A stretch of DNA of 64,000 nucleotides, from contig NZ_CP116967.1 in assembly GCF_032050975.1 (NCBI RefSeq), forward strand, positions 4,027,001 through 4,091,000, read 5' to 3'. Below the pieces are notes generated by a model. That model made no database searches, was not told the DNA's origin, and was given only the letters and a program-made list of their open reading frames with translations. Below are positions 10,184-19,430 of the stretch, in pieces (the stretch's first letter is position 1; each line of letters opens with the position of its first letter). The position numbers and the translations under genes are program-made. This DNA comes from Candidatus Nitrospira allomarina. GTDB lineage: Bacteria; Nitrospirota; Nitrospiria; Nitrospirales; UBA8639.

Positions 10184-11098
10184 ATGGAGATTCAAAAAAC
10201 CGTGCAAGCGTTTCAGCGATTGAAAGGACAGGAAACTATACTCCAAGCGGCCGGAGTCGATACGGCCGATACAAGCGAGGCGACATCACCCAGCCGTGTG
10301 ATTGGCTTTGCCGGTGCCAAGGGAGGAGTCGGAACGACCACGGTGGCACTCAATGTCGCCATGACCCTTGTTCATGGAGGCCACCGCGTCATCTATGTCG
10401 AGCTGAGCCCCCATTTGGGAACGGCCACGCGGCTTCTTCATATGGCACCCCAACCGCCTTTGAGCCATGCATCGACAACGTTAACAGACATGAATGAAGC
10501 TGTGGTGAGCCAACTGCTCATGCAACATTCGACAGGACTGCAAGTCCTCTGTGTATCCACCTGGGATCAAGAAGTGGGGGCACAAATCTCCACGGAATTC
10601 CTGACAGTATTATTCCGGGAACTCAAAGGACTCGCAGACTATCTGATACTTGATTTCCCTTTGGAACCCTCTTTTCCGTCCATGTGTTTTCTCGGTCAAT
10701 GTCAGATCCTGGATCTCGTAATGGAGAGCGATGCCATTGGTCTGAATTTAGCGAAAAACCAATTAGCGTTTATTCGTAGCCACTGCGAAACTCCCGTTTT
10801 TGTCACCCTCGTAAATCGCTCGGGTATTCCATTAGCTGACGGGGTTCAGGGTATCCAGGAAGAAATCGGCTATGAAATTCCGGTCGTCATCCCCACGGCC
10901 CCGGAGTTATGTTATACCGCCGGCATTAAAAAATTGCCGATCGTCTGCTTCAACCCCGAAAGCGTCCTTGCCTTACAGTTTGTCAAACTGAGCGAACAAT
11001 TGCTCGGGTCCTTTTCCGAAGACGGTCCGGAGCCCAAACGAGACCGACGAGGCCGGGACCGCCGGAAAGGCAACCGTCGAGACCGTGGTGTCTGGTAA
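10184..11098 (+). CDS. CpaE/TadZ-like MinD-family ATPase
   Basis: This encodes 304 residues of a MinD/ParA-superfamily protein. The deviant Walker A is AKGGVGTTT: the signature lysine before GG is present, but the usual P-loop Lys is Thr, as is common in CpaE/TadZ proteins that localise Tad pili. No receiver domain precedes it; only about 35 residues lie before the ATPase core. A hydrophobic strand ending in ILDFP looks like the Walker B region. The C-terminus is very Arg/Lys-rich. I chose ATG 10184 because GAGGGA lies 7 nt upstream; a longer TTG start at 10127 has no ribosome-binding site. The gene is divergent from giant gene 1 and convergent with giant gene 2, and no pilus genes are nearby. 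It may help place the secretion or adhesin apparatus; that is speculative. Confidence 0.8.
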   Translation: MEIQKTVQAFQRLKGQETILQAAGVDTADTSEATSPSRVIGFAGAKGGVGTTTVALNVAMTLVHGGHRVIYVELSPHLGTATRLLHMAPQPPLSHASTTLTDMNEAVVSQLLMQHSTGLQVLCVSTWDQEVGAQISTEFLTVLFRELKGLADYLILDFPLEPSFPSMCFLGQCQILDLVMESDAIGLNLAKNQLAFIRSHCETPVFVTLVNRSGIPLADGVQGIQEEIGYEIPVVIPTAPELCYTAGIKKLPIVCFNPESVLALQFVKLSEQLLGSFSEDGPEPKRDRRGRDRRKGNRRDRGVW

Positions 11099-11100
11099 CC

Positions 11101-11135
11101 TCTTCTCCCCTTTCTAAGGAGAGTTCTGGAGAAGA
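11101..11135 (+). terminator. Stem-loop after the CpaE-like gene
   Basis: TCTTCTCC (11101-11108) and GGAGAAGA (11128-11135) can form a perfect 8-bp stem immediately after the stop. No T-run follows, so it is a weak terminator candidate. It lies between convergent genes. Confidence 0.3.
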
Positions 11136-11253
11136 AGGCCTCACACAACCGCCCCCTCCAGCCTGTTGTTATATCGCCGGTCCTTGCACAACACAACTTA
11201 CGGAAATACTCGGGTAAGAGAAACCAACCCCAGACTCCTCCAACAGGTGGGCG

Positions 11254-14200
11254 TCAGTCGCTTCTTGAAGGTCGTATGCGGGGAGAAACGGAAGGCATAG
11301 GAGATGTACCAACCTCCGGGTCCAACATCTGGTCTAATCCTTGATGCTCTCCGGCCTCCTTTTGTGAGGCTTCTTTCATCTTTTTTGTCCAACTCTCCCG
11401 ACCCTGTTTATCCATATCCAATATCGCAATAGGGTCAAAATTGCGCCAAGCCGGGAGGGAAGCTAATACGCTCGCCAACAGCGTGCCACTTCTTACCAGC
11501 CACGCCACTAGGACTCCCGAGACACCAAGTCCGGTGAATTCCATCATTTTGACGAAGAAGGACCGTTCGTTGATAGTTTGTTGGGTGGCCTCTGCTAACT
11601 GATCGGAAAACGCATTCAACTGCTGAAGAAATTCCTGGCCCAGCTCAATGCCTGAGAACAGCACCGGGGCCGGGGCGTACGCCCGAATTTGTTCTGAGGT
11701 GGTGCCGGACTCGCCTGCACGCAGGAAGGGGGCGACTTCTAAGACCCGGCTCCAGTCCCGGGGCAACTGAGAATCTGGCCCACTGGAAAGATCCCGTCCC
11801 GCCATGGATGGCCCTCCAAAGGAACTCGAAAACGGGACCGCGGGTGTATCCGTCGTCGAAGAATTCGTCTCAGCCACCGGCTCCGGAATCGGACGAGGAT
11901 TTGGGGAAGACATGGGCGTGGGATCCGGCCGCGGCGGAGGCGCTTGGGCCATGCCTTCCTGGACATTTGTGACGGTTACCCGAATCATTTGAGAATCTAC
12001 CCCACCGTTGCCGTCACTCACCTGTACGATAACCTCATAGATATTATTCCCATCAGCGTCGGCTGGCGTCTCGAAATCTTGGGGCACCGTGAAGGTCAAC
12101 ACACCGCTGATTGGGTCAATTCTGAACAGCGCCGCATCCGCCCCACCTAAAATCGAATAGGTCAGCGTCTCCGCCGGCAGATCCACATCCGTGGCCGTCA
12201 CCGTCGTGACATACGTTTGATTCTCCGCCGCATTCGCTACCGCCGAAGGGCCACCCCCATTACTGGTTATCACCGGCGCATCGTTGCCATCCGTCACCGT
12301 CACGGTAATCGCTTGCGTATCCACACCGCCATTGCCGTCATTCACCTGGACCACCACGTCATAGACGTTATTGGCACCCACATCCCCGGGCACATCAAAG
12401 TCGGGGGCGATGATGAAGGTTAACACTCCACTGGTCGGATGCAGACTGAACCGGGCCGCATCCGCTCCGCCCACAATCGTATAGGTCAACGTATCTGCCG
12501 GCACATCCACATCCGTGGCCGTCACCGTCGTGACATACGTTTGATTCTCCACAGCATTCACGGAGGCTGTGGGGCCGCCGCCATTACTGGTCACCACGGG
12601 CGCATCATTGACCGCTGTCACCGTGATGCCCACCATGTCCACATCCGTCGCAGTATTGCCGTCCGTACTGGTCACCGTCATGGTGTCTGACCCGTTGTAA
12701 TTCGGGTTACCCTGATAGCTGAGTGACGCTAAGGTCGCATTGATGTCGGCTTCACTGCCGGAAAGGGTCAGCGTGTTCGTTCCATTGGCCCCGGCACTGA
12801 TGGTCGCTGCGCCACTCACCGTCACCGTCACTGTCCCTTGAGTCACGGCCAACTGCACCGTGCTCAGGTTGCCATCCACATCCGTTACACTGAGCCCACT
12901 GATGGCCAACGCCGTATCTTCTGCCACCAACTGCGCCCCCGGCACCGTATTCACCGGCGCATCATTGACCGCGGCCAACGTCACCGTCGTGTCGTAGTTG
13001 GCACTCGTGCCCCCGTCCCCATCGGTCAAGACATAGCGCACCGTGCGGCTGCCCAGCGTCGGGTTAGCCGTGTCCGTGTTCTCATAGGTGATGTTCTGCA
13101 CCAACGCACTCACCGCCGCGGCATCGGCGTTGGCATCGAGCGTGATGACCAGCGCGGCCCCGCCGCTGCCCCCCGTGAACGTGCCGATTTGCGTGCCCCC
13201 ATAACTGACCGCACTGCCCGCCACGGTGATATTGCTGGGGCCCGCCCCCTGATCGCGGATCGCCAGCACATCCTCGGCCGCATCACTGCCCGCCGTAAAG
13301 CTCACCGTCAACGTCCCCGTGTCAAAGTCACTGCTGTCCACATCACTCACCGCCGCATTGCTGCTCTGGTCAATGACTTGCGCGCCGTCGCCTTCGGTGT
13401 AGGCCAGCGTGTCGCCCCCCAGGTTGCTAATGACCGGGATGTCATTGACGGCGGTGACTTGAACTATTTTGGTCGGCACATTTGAACTATCTACTCCATC
13501 ATCAAAACTGAAGGAGATCGTCCGATCCAGCTCACTGGGCATGTCACTGCCGTTATAGAATGTGACGCTGCGCAATGCCGCTTGGAATTCGGCAATGGTG
13601 GCGGTCTGCCCGCCAATGACCGAGAGGGTTAAGAGATCACCCACCAGATTGCCTTGAATCTTCGCCGTATTGGTGAACCCGAGAATGTCACTCGCTTGGT
13701 AATTGCCCGTGACCTGGACCGTGGCAGTGAACTGATCCGAAGGGTCAGCCCCATCAAATCCATCCGGATCTGTTACGGTAAGCGCTCCGTCAATAACGGT
13801 GGCGGTGGCTTGTTCGGTATAACTGGTTGCTCCCCCGCTGGCTGTGATTACCGGCGCATCGTTCACTTGGGTAACTGTAATTCCCACATTATCGGAATCC
13901 GTGGCCGTATTGCTGTCTGTGCTTAACACCGCTAGTGTGTCCGCACCCACATAATTCAAATTGCCTTGATAGCTGAGAGAGGCCAGCGTCGCATTAAGGT
14001 CTGTTTGGCTACCCGAGAGGGTCAACGTGCTACTCCCATTCGCCCCTGCGCTAATGGTGGCCGTCCCAATGAGGGTTACGGTCACCGTCCCTTGTGTCAC
14101 CGATAACTGCACCGTGGAGAGATTGCCATCCGTGTCGTTTACGCTGATGCCTGTAATGGCTATCGAAGTATCCTCCGCCACCACTTGTCCCCCCGGCACC

Positions 14201-17200
14201 GTGTTGACCGGCGCATCATTGACCGCCGTCATCGTCACCGTCGTGTCGTAGTTGGCACTGGTGCCCCCGCCCCCATCGGTCAAGACATAGCGCACCGTGC
14301 GGCTGCCCGGCGTGGGGTTGACCGTGTCGGTGTTCTCATAGGTAATGTTCTGGACGAGGGCGCTAACCGCCGCCGCATCGGCATTACTGTTGAGCGTAAT
14401 AATCAAGTCGGTGCCATTGCTGCCCCCGGTAAACGTGCCGATGGTCACGCCGGCATACGTCACCGTCGCCCCACTGACGCCAATTTGCCCCGCGCCCGCC
14501 CCCTGATCGCGGATCGCCAGCACATCCTCGGCCGCATCACTGCCCGCCGTAAAGCTCACCGTCAACGTCCCCGTGTCAAAGTCACTGCTGTCCACATCAC
14601 TCACCGCCGCATTGCTGCTCTGGTCAATGACTTGCGCGCCGTCGCCTTCGGTGTAGGCCAGCGTGTCGCCCCCTAAGTTGCTAATGACCGGGATGTCATT
14701 GACCGCCGCCATCGTCACCGTCGTGTCGTAGTTGGCACTCGTGCCCCCGTCCCCATCGGTCAAGACATAGCGCACCGTGCGGCTGCCCAAGGTCGGGTTA
14801 GCCGTGTCCGTGTTCTCATAGGTGATGTTCTGCACCAACGCACTCACCGCCGCGGCATCGGCGTTGGCATCGAGCGTGATGACCAGCGCGGCCCCGCCGC
14901 TGCCCCCCGTGAACGTGCCGATTTGCGTGCCCCCATAACTGACCGCACTGCCCGCCACGGTGATATTGCTGGGGCCCGCCCCCTGATCGCGGATCGCCAG
15001 CACATCCTCGGCCGCATCACTGCCCGCCGTAAAGCTCACCGTCAACGTCCCCGTGTCAAAGTCACTGCTGTCCACATCACTCACCGCCGCATTGCTGCTC
15101 TGGTCAATGACTTGCGCGCCGTCGCCTTCGGTGTAGGCCAGCGTGTCGCCCCCTAAGTTGCTAATGACCGGAGCATGGTTGGTCACGACGTTGGCGGAAA
15201 ACTCAGAGGTATTGTTTGACACATCGGTGGCCGTGGCCGTTAAGCGATCACCTGCGACAAGTAGGTTAGTCGAGAAGCTGATGCTGAACTGACGAGCGGC
15301 AGGGTCAAAATTGCCCGGTGTCGATCCGTTCATAATTCCGGTGTTTAGGTAGGTGTCACCTTCCCCATAGCCGCTCGCGTTGGGCGCCGCTTTAAAGAAC
15401 TCGACGGTCGAACCCGCCCCCGCCTCACCAGTGATCGTGACCGTCGTGCCCAAGACCTGCACGCTGTAGATCACCGGAAAATTCATCAGGTTATTGCCGC
15501 CGGTGTCGGCGTCGCCAGCATCATTGGGGGTCACGAAAGGCGCGGTGCCCAAGTCGCCCGGGTCGCCCGCCGTCAGAAGATCGATGCCAATCCCCCCTCC
15601 TGGGCCCGTCCCGTTGCCATAAATTGAGTTCTGCGTGATCAGATTGCCCGTTGAGGAACCCGAACGGATCATCACACCGGCACCGGCGTTACCGCTGCTG
15701 ATGTTCTTGCTGATCGTCAAGTTCGACGACCGGGCGCGGATGCCCGCGGACTCATTGCTCGCGCTGCCGTTGTTGCTGACCGTATTATTGTCTACCAGCG
15801 ATCCGGTAGCGGTGATCAGGTCCAAGCCGGGCCCCGCATTGGCGATAATCAGGTTGCCCTGGACTGTCAGCGCAAGACTGTTGCTATTGGCGGCGACCGC
15901 GTCGGCCCGCATGTTGCTGCTGCCAAAGGCGTTGCCGCGCAATTCGTTGCCCGTGATCAGCCAGTTGTTCGAACCACTGAGCAGGTTGATGCCGGACTCG
16001 GTCGCGAAACCGATCAGATTGTTGCGGATAATGCCAGTGTCGCCACCGGCCGAGTAGATGTTGGAGCCTTCGGTCTTGGCTCCCGGCGCCGGCGCATTGA
16101 AACTGGTCGCATCCGCGCCAATGATGTTGTTCTCGATCAACGCATTGTTCGCGGTGCTGCCGATGGTGATGTTGCCATTGCTCGAGTTGCTGCCGAAGCC
16201 GTAGATTGCCATGCCGCGGATCGTCACGTTGCTCACGTTGATGGCCAGACCGGTGGTAAGACCGCCGCCGTCAACGATCTCAATCTCCGGTCGCTCGACT
16301 TGCGACAACACCAGTGCATCGACCCCGACGGTGCCTCCGGCGCCGAGAAGCCCGGCATTGGTGTTGCCGATGTTGAGAGCCTGCGTGCTACCGTCCATCG
16401 TCAGCGCATCGGTGATTGCCGGCAGCAACGACATGACGTTGATCGTGAACACACCACGGCCCGCGCCATAGCCGGCATCGCCGGTAGCGATGGCAAAGAC
16501 GATACTGTCGGCGCCGGCTGTGCTGTTGGTAGCGGTTATGGCCTCGCGCAGACTGATGCGACCGTCGGCGCCGCGTGCGTTGCCCAGGTTGGTGATAGAG
16601 GTCGTGGTACCGTCGCTGACATCGCTGGTCGTGTCGACAACCACAATCCCCGTGGATGTCGCTGTGACGTTGGCCGCAAACTCGGAGGAATCCCCATAAC
16701 TGCCACCACCCAGATCACGGGTGGCCGTTGCCGTGACAAGGTCGCCCGCATTAATCCAGACGCCATTCAAGGTCATGTTGAAACTCGCATTGCCGGAACC
16801 ATCAGTGTTGACGGTCGTGAACCCCAGATACCGCTCTCCCTCTCCGTTGGGACTATCAGCAATGGAGGGCCGGTTCGCAAAGAATTCGATACGATAGGTG
16901 AGACTGGCATTCGTGTTGAGCGTGCCGACAATCGTCGTGCCGCTTGCATTTGAATTTGCTGACGTCACCACCGGGAAATTTTGAAGATTATTTGTCCCGC
17001 TATCCGGATCCCCTGTGTCGTTTGGGGTCACGCCGTCGTTTCTCAGATCAATACCGTTGCCGGCATTCGAAAATAATTGGTTCCCCAAAATGGCATTTCC
17101 GCTGCCGGCAGCTGTAAGGAGGCGCACACCGTCACCAAGGTTATAGCCAATGAGGTTGCCCGCGCCGGCGACGCTTCCACCGATCAGGTTCGTGGATGCT

Positions 17201-18870
17201 GAACTGTCCAACGAAATGCCCGCACCGTCGTTGCCAAGATTCGCAGTGCCGTTGATATCGGTACCGATCAGATTACCCTGAATGAGGTTCCCCGAGCCGG
17301 TAACATAGATACCTGCCGATGCTGCGGTATTGGTTGCGTTATTGCCGGAGATCAGGTTGCTATGGACAGCGGTTGTCCCTCCGATCGTCGTATTGGAGCC
17401 GTTGATGAGCACGCCCCTCCCGGAATTGCCCAAAGCGAGCGTACCGGTTACGTCCGTCCCAATATAATTTCCGATTACGACCGACCCGGAGGAGCCACTC
17501 CCGAAGTTAATGCCATCATCGTTATTACCGGAGATGATGTTCCGCTCCACCGCGATGAGACCACCAATGATCGCATTATGTCCGTCGTAATCAATGCCGT
17601 CATCGCCATTACCAAGGCTCACCGTTCCGGTCACATCGGTGCCGAGGTAGTTCCCGACGATAGTCACATTGTCGGCGTCAATGTTGAGTGCATCACCCCC
17701 GAAGCGGTTGATCACAAGTCCACGGATGGTACTGCCTGACCCCGTGGAGATCGTCAACCCATGTACCCCGCCACCCGCCGACGCCCCATTGAGTTCAATG
17801 ACCGGCGTCCCGGCGAAATCGGGTTCACTCCACCCGTCGATGAGCACAGCCTCGGTTATCGTAGGAAGGGCGGACAGAAGAGTGATCGTATGTGGGCCAG
17901 CACCCGCAATGTTGAACGTAATGGTATCTGCACCGGCATTGGCATTCGCATCAATGATGGCTTGCCGAAGGGAGTTCACTCCCGAATCATTGGTGTTGGT
18001 CACCGTATACGTCGCCAACACGCCTTCCCACGCGTCCTGGGTGGCCTGGCCGATCACGATGGACGACTCAATGAATCCGGTGGAAATTTCTAATTCCCAG
18101 TTGGCATATTCGCTGACGTGCCCGGTGCGGTCCGTGCTTGCCGCGATATCGGATCCGGTAAGGTCCGCTAACGTGTGAATGGCGGAGAGGCCGCTTACTC
18201 CACGACCAAAATTGCAGCCGTAGATCAACAGATCGGCGTCGACATCCAAACTCTGTCCGATTTGCTCAAACAGTTCGGCATAGTGACCGCTGATCGAATC
18301 ATTGGTGAGAAAGGCCGTGCCCAAATGCATCTCGGCCTCGGTGCCTTCCCCGATGAGATGAATGGCGTCGATCCCACTTCGTCCCTTGAGGGCTTCCGCA
18401 ATTTGTTCGATCCCATCCCGTCTCGCATCCAGGAGAATGACTTCCGCGGCCGGATCGATGCCTTCCATGAGCGTCTGGTAATTTTCAACACGCGTATCGA
18501 TGAAGACGATTTCTTTGCGGTGGGAAGACGCGAAGAGGGAAAGACCCGATGACCAAAGCGCATCATTCTGGGAAGAATCGTTGGTGGTGGAATCCGTACT
18601 GGTCTCCCCATTGCCTTCGGGAACGCCCGGTTGATCCTGTGTGGTGGTGTCTTGAACCACTTCCGCTCCCGTGGCGAGGGCGGCTCCATCAAACAGGATC
18701 CGTGGCTCCAAGGCAATACAGGTTCCGGTCAATCGGGGCGTGGGGGATTCTTGGGGTGCACGGGACTTCCGCTTCTTTCGGGCGCCGGGTTTCACCACCT
18801 TGCCGTCTTTCCCCGCTTGGAGTGTTGCGGGCTTACAGTGCAGGTGTGTCATGTGACGATTTTCAATCAT
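11254..18870 (-). CDS. Giant LEPR-XLL/DUF4347 surface protein 2 (2538 aa)
   Basis: This is a complete 2538-residue paralogue of giant protein 1. Order: Lys/Arg-rich N-terminus; [11 protein letters not shown] (about 53-63); DUF4347 (about 118-285); two right-handed beta-helix regions (about 290-640 and 740-1120) separated by VTATATRDLGGG-type linkers; three 160-residue units of the kind arrayed in protein 1 (about 1230, 1390 variant, 1805); two NTVPG-type Ig-like domains (about 1550 and 1970); a distinct beta domain (about 1660-1805); two cadherin-like repeats with VTSNGGG starts (about 2090-2300); a Pro-rich linker (about 2305-2335); a helical segment; and a hydrophobic module (about 2450-2488, ending LASLPAWRNFDP) followed by a charged tail. 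There is no Sec signal, and no RTX nonapeptides were seen. Likely a surface adhesin (inferred). The start at 18870 matches that of protein 1; no strong ribosome-binding site. Confidence 0.93.
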   Translation of the reverse strand: MIENRHMTHLHCKPATLQAGKDGKVVKPGARKKRKSRAPQESPTPRLTGTCIALEPRILFDGAALATGAEVVQDTTTQDQPGVPEGNGETSTDSTTNDSSQNDALWSSGLSLFASSHRKEIVFIDTRVENYQTLMEGIDPAAEVILLDARRDGIEQIAEALKGRSGIDAIHLIGEGTEAEMHLGTAFLTNDSISGHYAELFEQIGQSLDVDADLLIYGCNFGRGVSGLSAIHTLADLTGSDIAASTDRTGHVSEYANWELEISTGFIESSIVIGQATQDAWEGVLATYTVTNTNDSGVNSLRQAIIDANANAGADTITFNIAGAGPHTITLLSALPTITEAVLIDGWSEPDFAGTPVIELNGASAGGGVHGLTISTGSGSTIRGLVINRFGGDALNIDADNVTIVGNYLGTDVTGTVSLGNGDDGIDYDGHNAIIGGLIAVERNIISGNNDDGINFGSGSSGSVVIGNYIGTDVTGTLALGNSGRGVLINGSNTTIGGTTAVHSNLISGNNATNTAASAGIYVTGSGNLIQGNLIGTDINGTANLGNDGAGISLDSSASTNLIGGSVAGAGNLIGYNLGDGVRLLTAAGSGNAILGNQLFSNAGNGIDLRNDGVTPNDTGDPDSGTNNLQNFPVVTSANSNASGTTIVGTLNTNASLTYRIEFFANRPSIADSPNGEGERYLGFTTVNTDGSGNASFNMTLNGVWINAGDLVTATATRDLGGGSYGDSSEFAANVTATSTGIVVVDTTSDVSDGTTTSITNLGNARGADGRISLREAITATNSTAGADSIVFAIATGDAGYGAGRGVFTINVMSLLPAITDALTMDGSTQALNIGNTNAGLLGAGGTVGVDALVLSQVERPEIEIVDGGGLTTGLAINVSNVTIRGMAIYGFGSNSSNGNITIGSTANNALIENNIIGADATSFNAPAPGAKTEGSNIYSAGGDTGIIRNNLIGFATESGINLLSGSNNWLITGNELRGNAFGSSNMRADAVAANSNSLALTVQGNLIIANAGPGLDLITATGSLVDNNTVSNNGSASNESAGIRARSSNLTISKNISSGNAGAGVMIRSGSSTGNLITQNSIYGNGTGPGGGIGIDLLTAGDPGDLGTAPFVTPNDAGDADTGGNNLMNFPVIYSVQVLGTTVTITGEAGAGSTVEFFKAAPNASGYGEGDTYLNTGIMNGSTPGNFDPAARQFSISFSTNLLVAGDRLTATATDVSNNTSEFSANVVTNHAPVISNLGGDTLAYTEGDGAQVIDQSSNAAVSDVDSSDFDTGTLTVSFTAGSDAAEDVLAIRDQGAGPSNITVAGSAVSYGGTQIGTFTGGSGGAALVITLDANADAAAVSALVQNITYENTDTANPTLGSRTVRYVLTDGDGGTSANYDTTVTMAAVNDIPVISNLGGDTLAYTEGDGAQVIDQSSNAAVSDVDSSDFDTGTLTVSFTAGSDAAEDVLAIRDQGAGAGQIGVSGATVTYAGVTIGTFTGGSNGTDLIITLNSNADAAAVSALVQNITYENTDTVNPTPGSRTVRYVLTDGGGGTSANYDTTVTMTAVNDAPVNTVPGGQVVAEDTSIAITGISVNDTDGNLSTVQLSVTQGTVTVTLIGTATISAGANGSSTLTLSGSQTDLNATLASLSYQGNLNYVGADTLAVLSTDSNTATDSDNVGITVTQVNDAPVITASGGATSYTEQATATVIDGALTVTDPDGFDGADPSDQFTATVQVTGNYQASDILGFTNTAKIQGNLVGDLLTLSVIGGQTATIAEFQAALRSVTFYNGSDMPSELDRTISFSFDDGVDSSNVPTKIVQVTAVNDIPVISNLGGDTLAYTEGDGAQVIDQSSNAAVSDVDSSDFDTGTLTVSFTAGSDAAEDVLAIRDQGAGPSNITVAGSAVSYGGTQIGTFTGGSGGAALVITLDANADAAAVSALVQNITYENTDTANPTLGSRTVRYVLTDGDGGTSANYDTTVTLAAVNDAPVNTVPGAQLVAEDTALAISGLSVTDVDGNLSTVQLAVTQGTVTVTVSGAATISAGANGTNTLTLSGSEADINATLASLSYQGNPNYNGSDTMTVTSTDGNTATDVDMVGITVTAVNDAPVVTSNGGGPTASVNAVENQTYVTTVTATDVDVPADTLTYTIVGGADAARFSLHPTSGVLTFIIAPDFDVPGDVGANNVYDVVVQVNDGNGGVDTQAITVTVTDGNDAPVITSNGGGPSAVANAAENQTYVTTVTATDVDLPAETLTYSILGGADAALFRIDPISGVLTFTVPQDFETPADADGNNIYEVIVQVSDGNGGVDSQMIRVTVTNVQEGMAQAPPPRPDPTPMSSPNPRPIPEPVAETNSSTTDTPAVPFSSSFGGPSMAGRDLSSGPDSQLPRDWSRVLEVAPFLRAGESGTTSEQIRAYAPAPVLFSGIELGQEFLQQLNAFSDQLAEATQQTINERSFFVKMMEFTGLGVSGVLVAWLVRSGTLLASVLASLPAWRNFDPIAILDMDKQGRESWTKKMKEASQKEAGEHQGLDQMLDPEVGTSPMPSVSPRIRPSRSD
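12961..13450. repeat. Dispersed copy of the 480-bp unit inside giant gene 2
   Basis: Apart from a few substitutions (for example cccagcgtcgggtt for cccaaggtcgggtt), this stretch is the same 480-bp unit as the array at 1-5112. It is in the same coding frame relative to its gene. Confidence 0.9.
14216..15175. repeat. Two adjacent 480-bp units (one divergent, one array-identical) in giant gene 2
   Basis: The unit at about 14700-15175 appears identical to the giant gene 1 array consensus. The unit at about 14216-14700 is a mosaic: its first half (14216-14500) is diverged (protein GAGQIGVSGATVTYAGVTIG), while its second half is array-identical. This is the pattern expected from recombination or gene conversion between the two genes. 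Confidence 0.85.
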
Positions 18871-18897
18871 GAAGAAAATATGAAGCCGAATCGTTTG

Positions 18898-19025
18898 AGG
18901 TCACAAATTATTCAAAAAACCTTGGTATCCCAGGAGGTTTTCGGTCAACAAAGCGATCCCCTCGGAAGGAGGGGCTCCATCTCCTTTGTCGGACCTTGAG
19001 GGAAGACTCTTGATGCGGATTAGGG
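18898..19025 (-). promoter_or_regulatory. Leader block shared with giant gene 1 (copy 2)
   Basis: Counterpart of 9713-9845, with tttgtcggaccttg at 18985-18998 and cttgatgcggattagg at 19009-19024. This copy also has a perfect 6-bp hairpin CCCCTC/GAGGGG (18958-18974) that copy 1 lacks. Probably the promoter and leader of giant gene 2. Confidence 0.5.
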
Positions 19026-19193
19026 AATGTTGTGGCCGGTTATGTTACAGCTACGGAATGGAGTTGGACGTGATATCGAAGTAAAGAAGTTTTCAAATGT
19101 CGGGGAAGATGAAGGAACCGACCTCACACAAATAAAGTTGCAAGACGTCCTTACTCTATAGAAAGGATTTCCTATAATTGAAAGGAGTATGTC

Positions 19194-19430
19194 ATGGCTG
19201 TTGCGGCATTGACCAGCAAAGGGCAAATTACCCTCCCAAAGGAGATCCGGGAACAATTAAAGTTACAACCCGGGATCGCGTGGAAGTTCTTGTGGGAACT
19301 GATGGGCGGATTACCGTTTGTCCGGTTACCTCAGATGTCACAATTTTAACAGGTCTGATCCCCAAGCCAAAACAACCAGTCACTCTCGAAGCCATGCGGG
19401 CTGCCATAAAAAAGCGAGGGGGCCGACCAT
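19194..19430 (+). pseudogene. Frameshifted AbrB/MazE-type antitoxin (VapB-like)
   Basis: From ATG 19194 (AAAGGAG at 19181-19187) the frame reads MAVAALTSKGQITLPKEIRE, a classic AbrB/SpoVT swapped-hairpin start. It then goes wrong at about 19269-19275 and stops at 19347 after 51 codons. The next frame continues the family sequence (DRVEVLVGTDGRITV, then a C-terminal PKPKQPVTLEAMRAAIKKRG). A single G missing from a CCCGGGG run explains this. The homologous part runs into the toxin start at 19429. A sequencing error cannot be excluded, but the partner toxin is also broken. Confidence 0.75.

Noticed and set aside
9867-10497. ORFs upstream of the CpaE-like gene on both strands (9867-10103 minus; 9880-10497 plus)
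   Set aside because: The plus ORF overlaps the CpaE-like gene in another frame; the minus ORF has no recognisable family and a poor start. A small gene at 9867-10103 cannot be fully excluded.
12838-13485. 215-codon plus-strand ORF, His/Arg-rich
   Set aside because: Antisense shadow of repeat units in giant gene 2.
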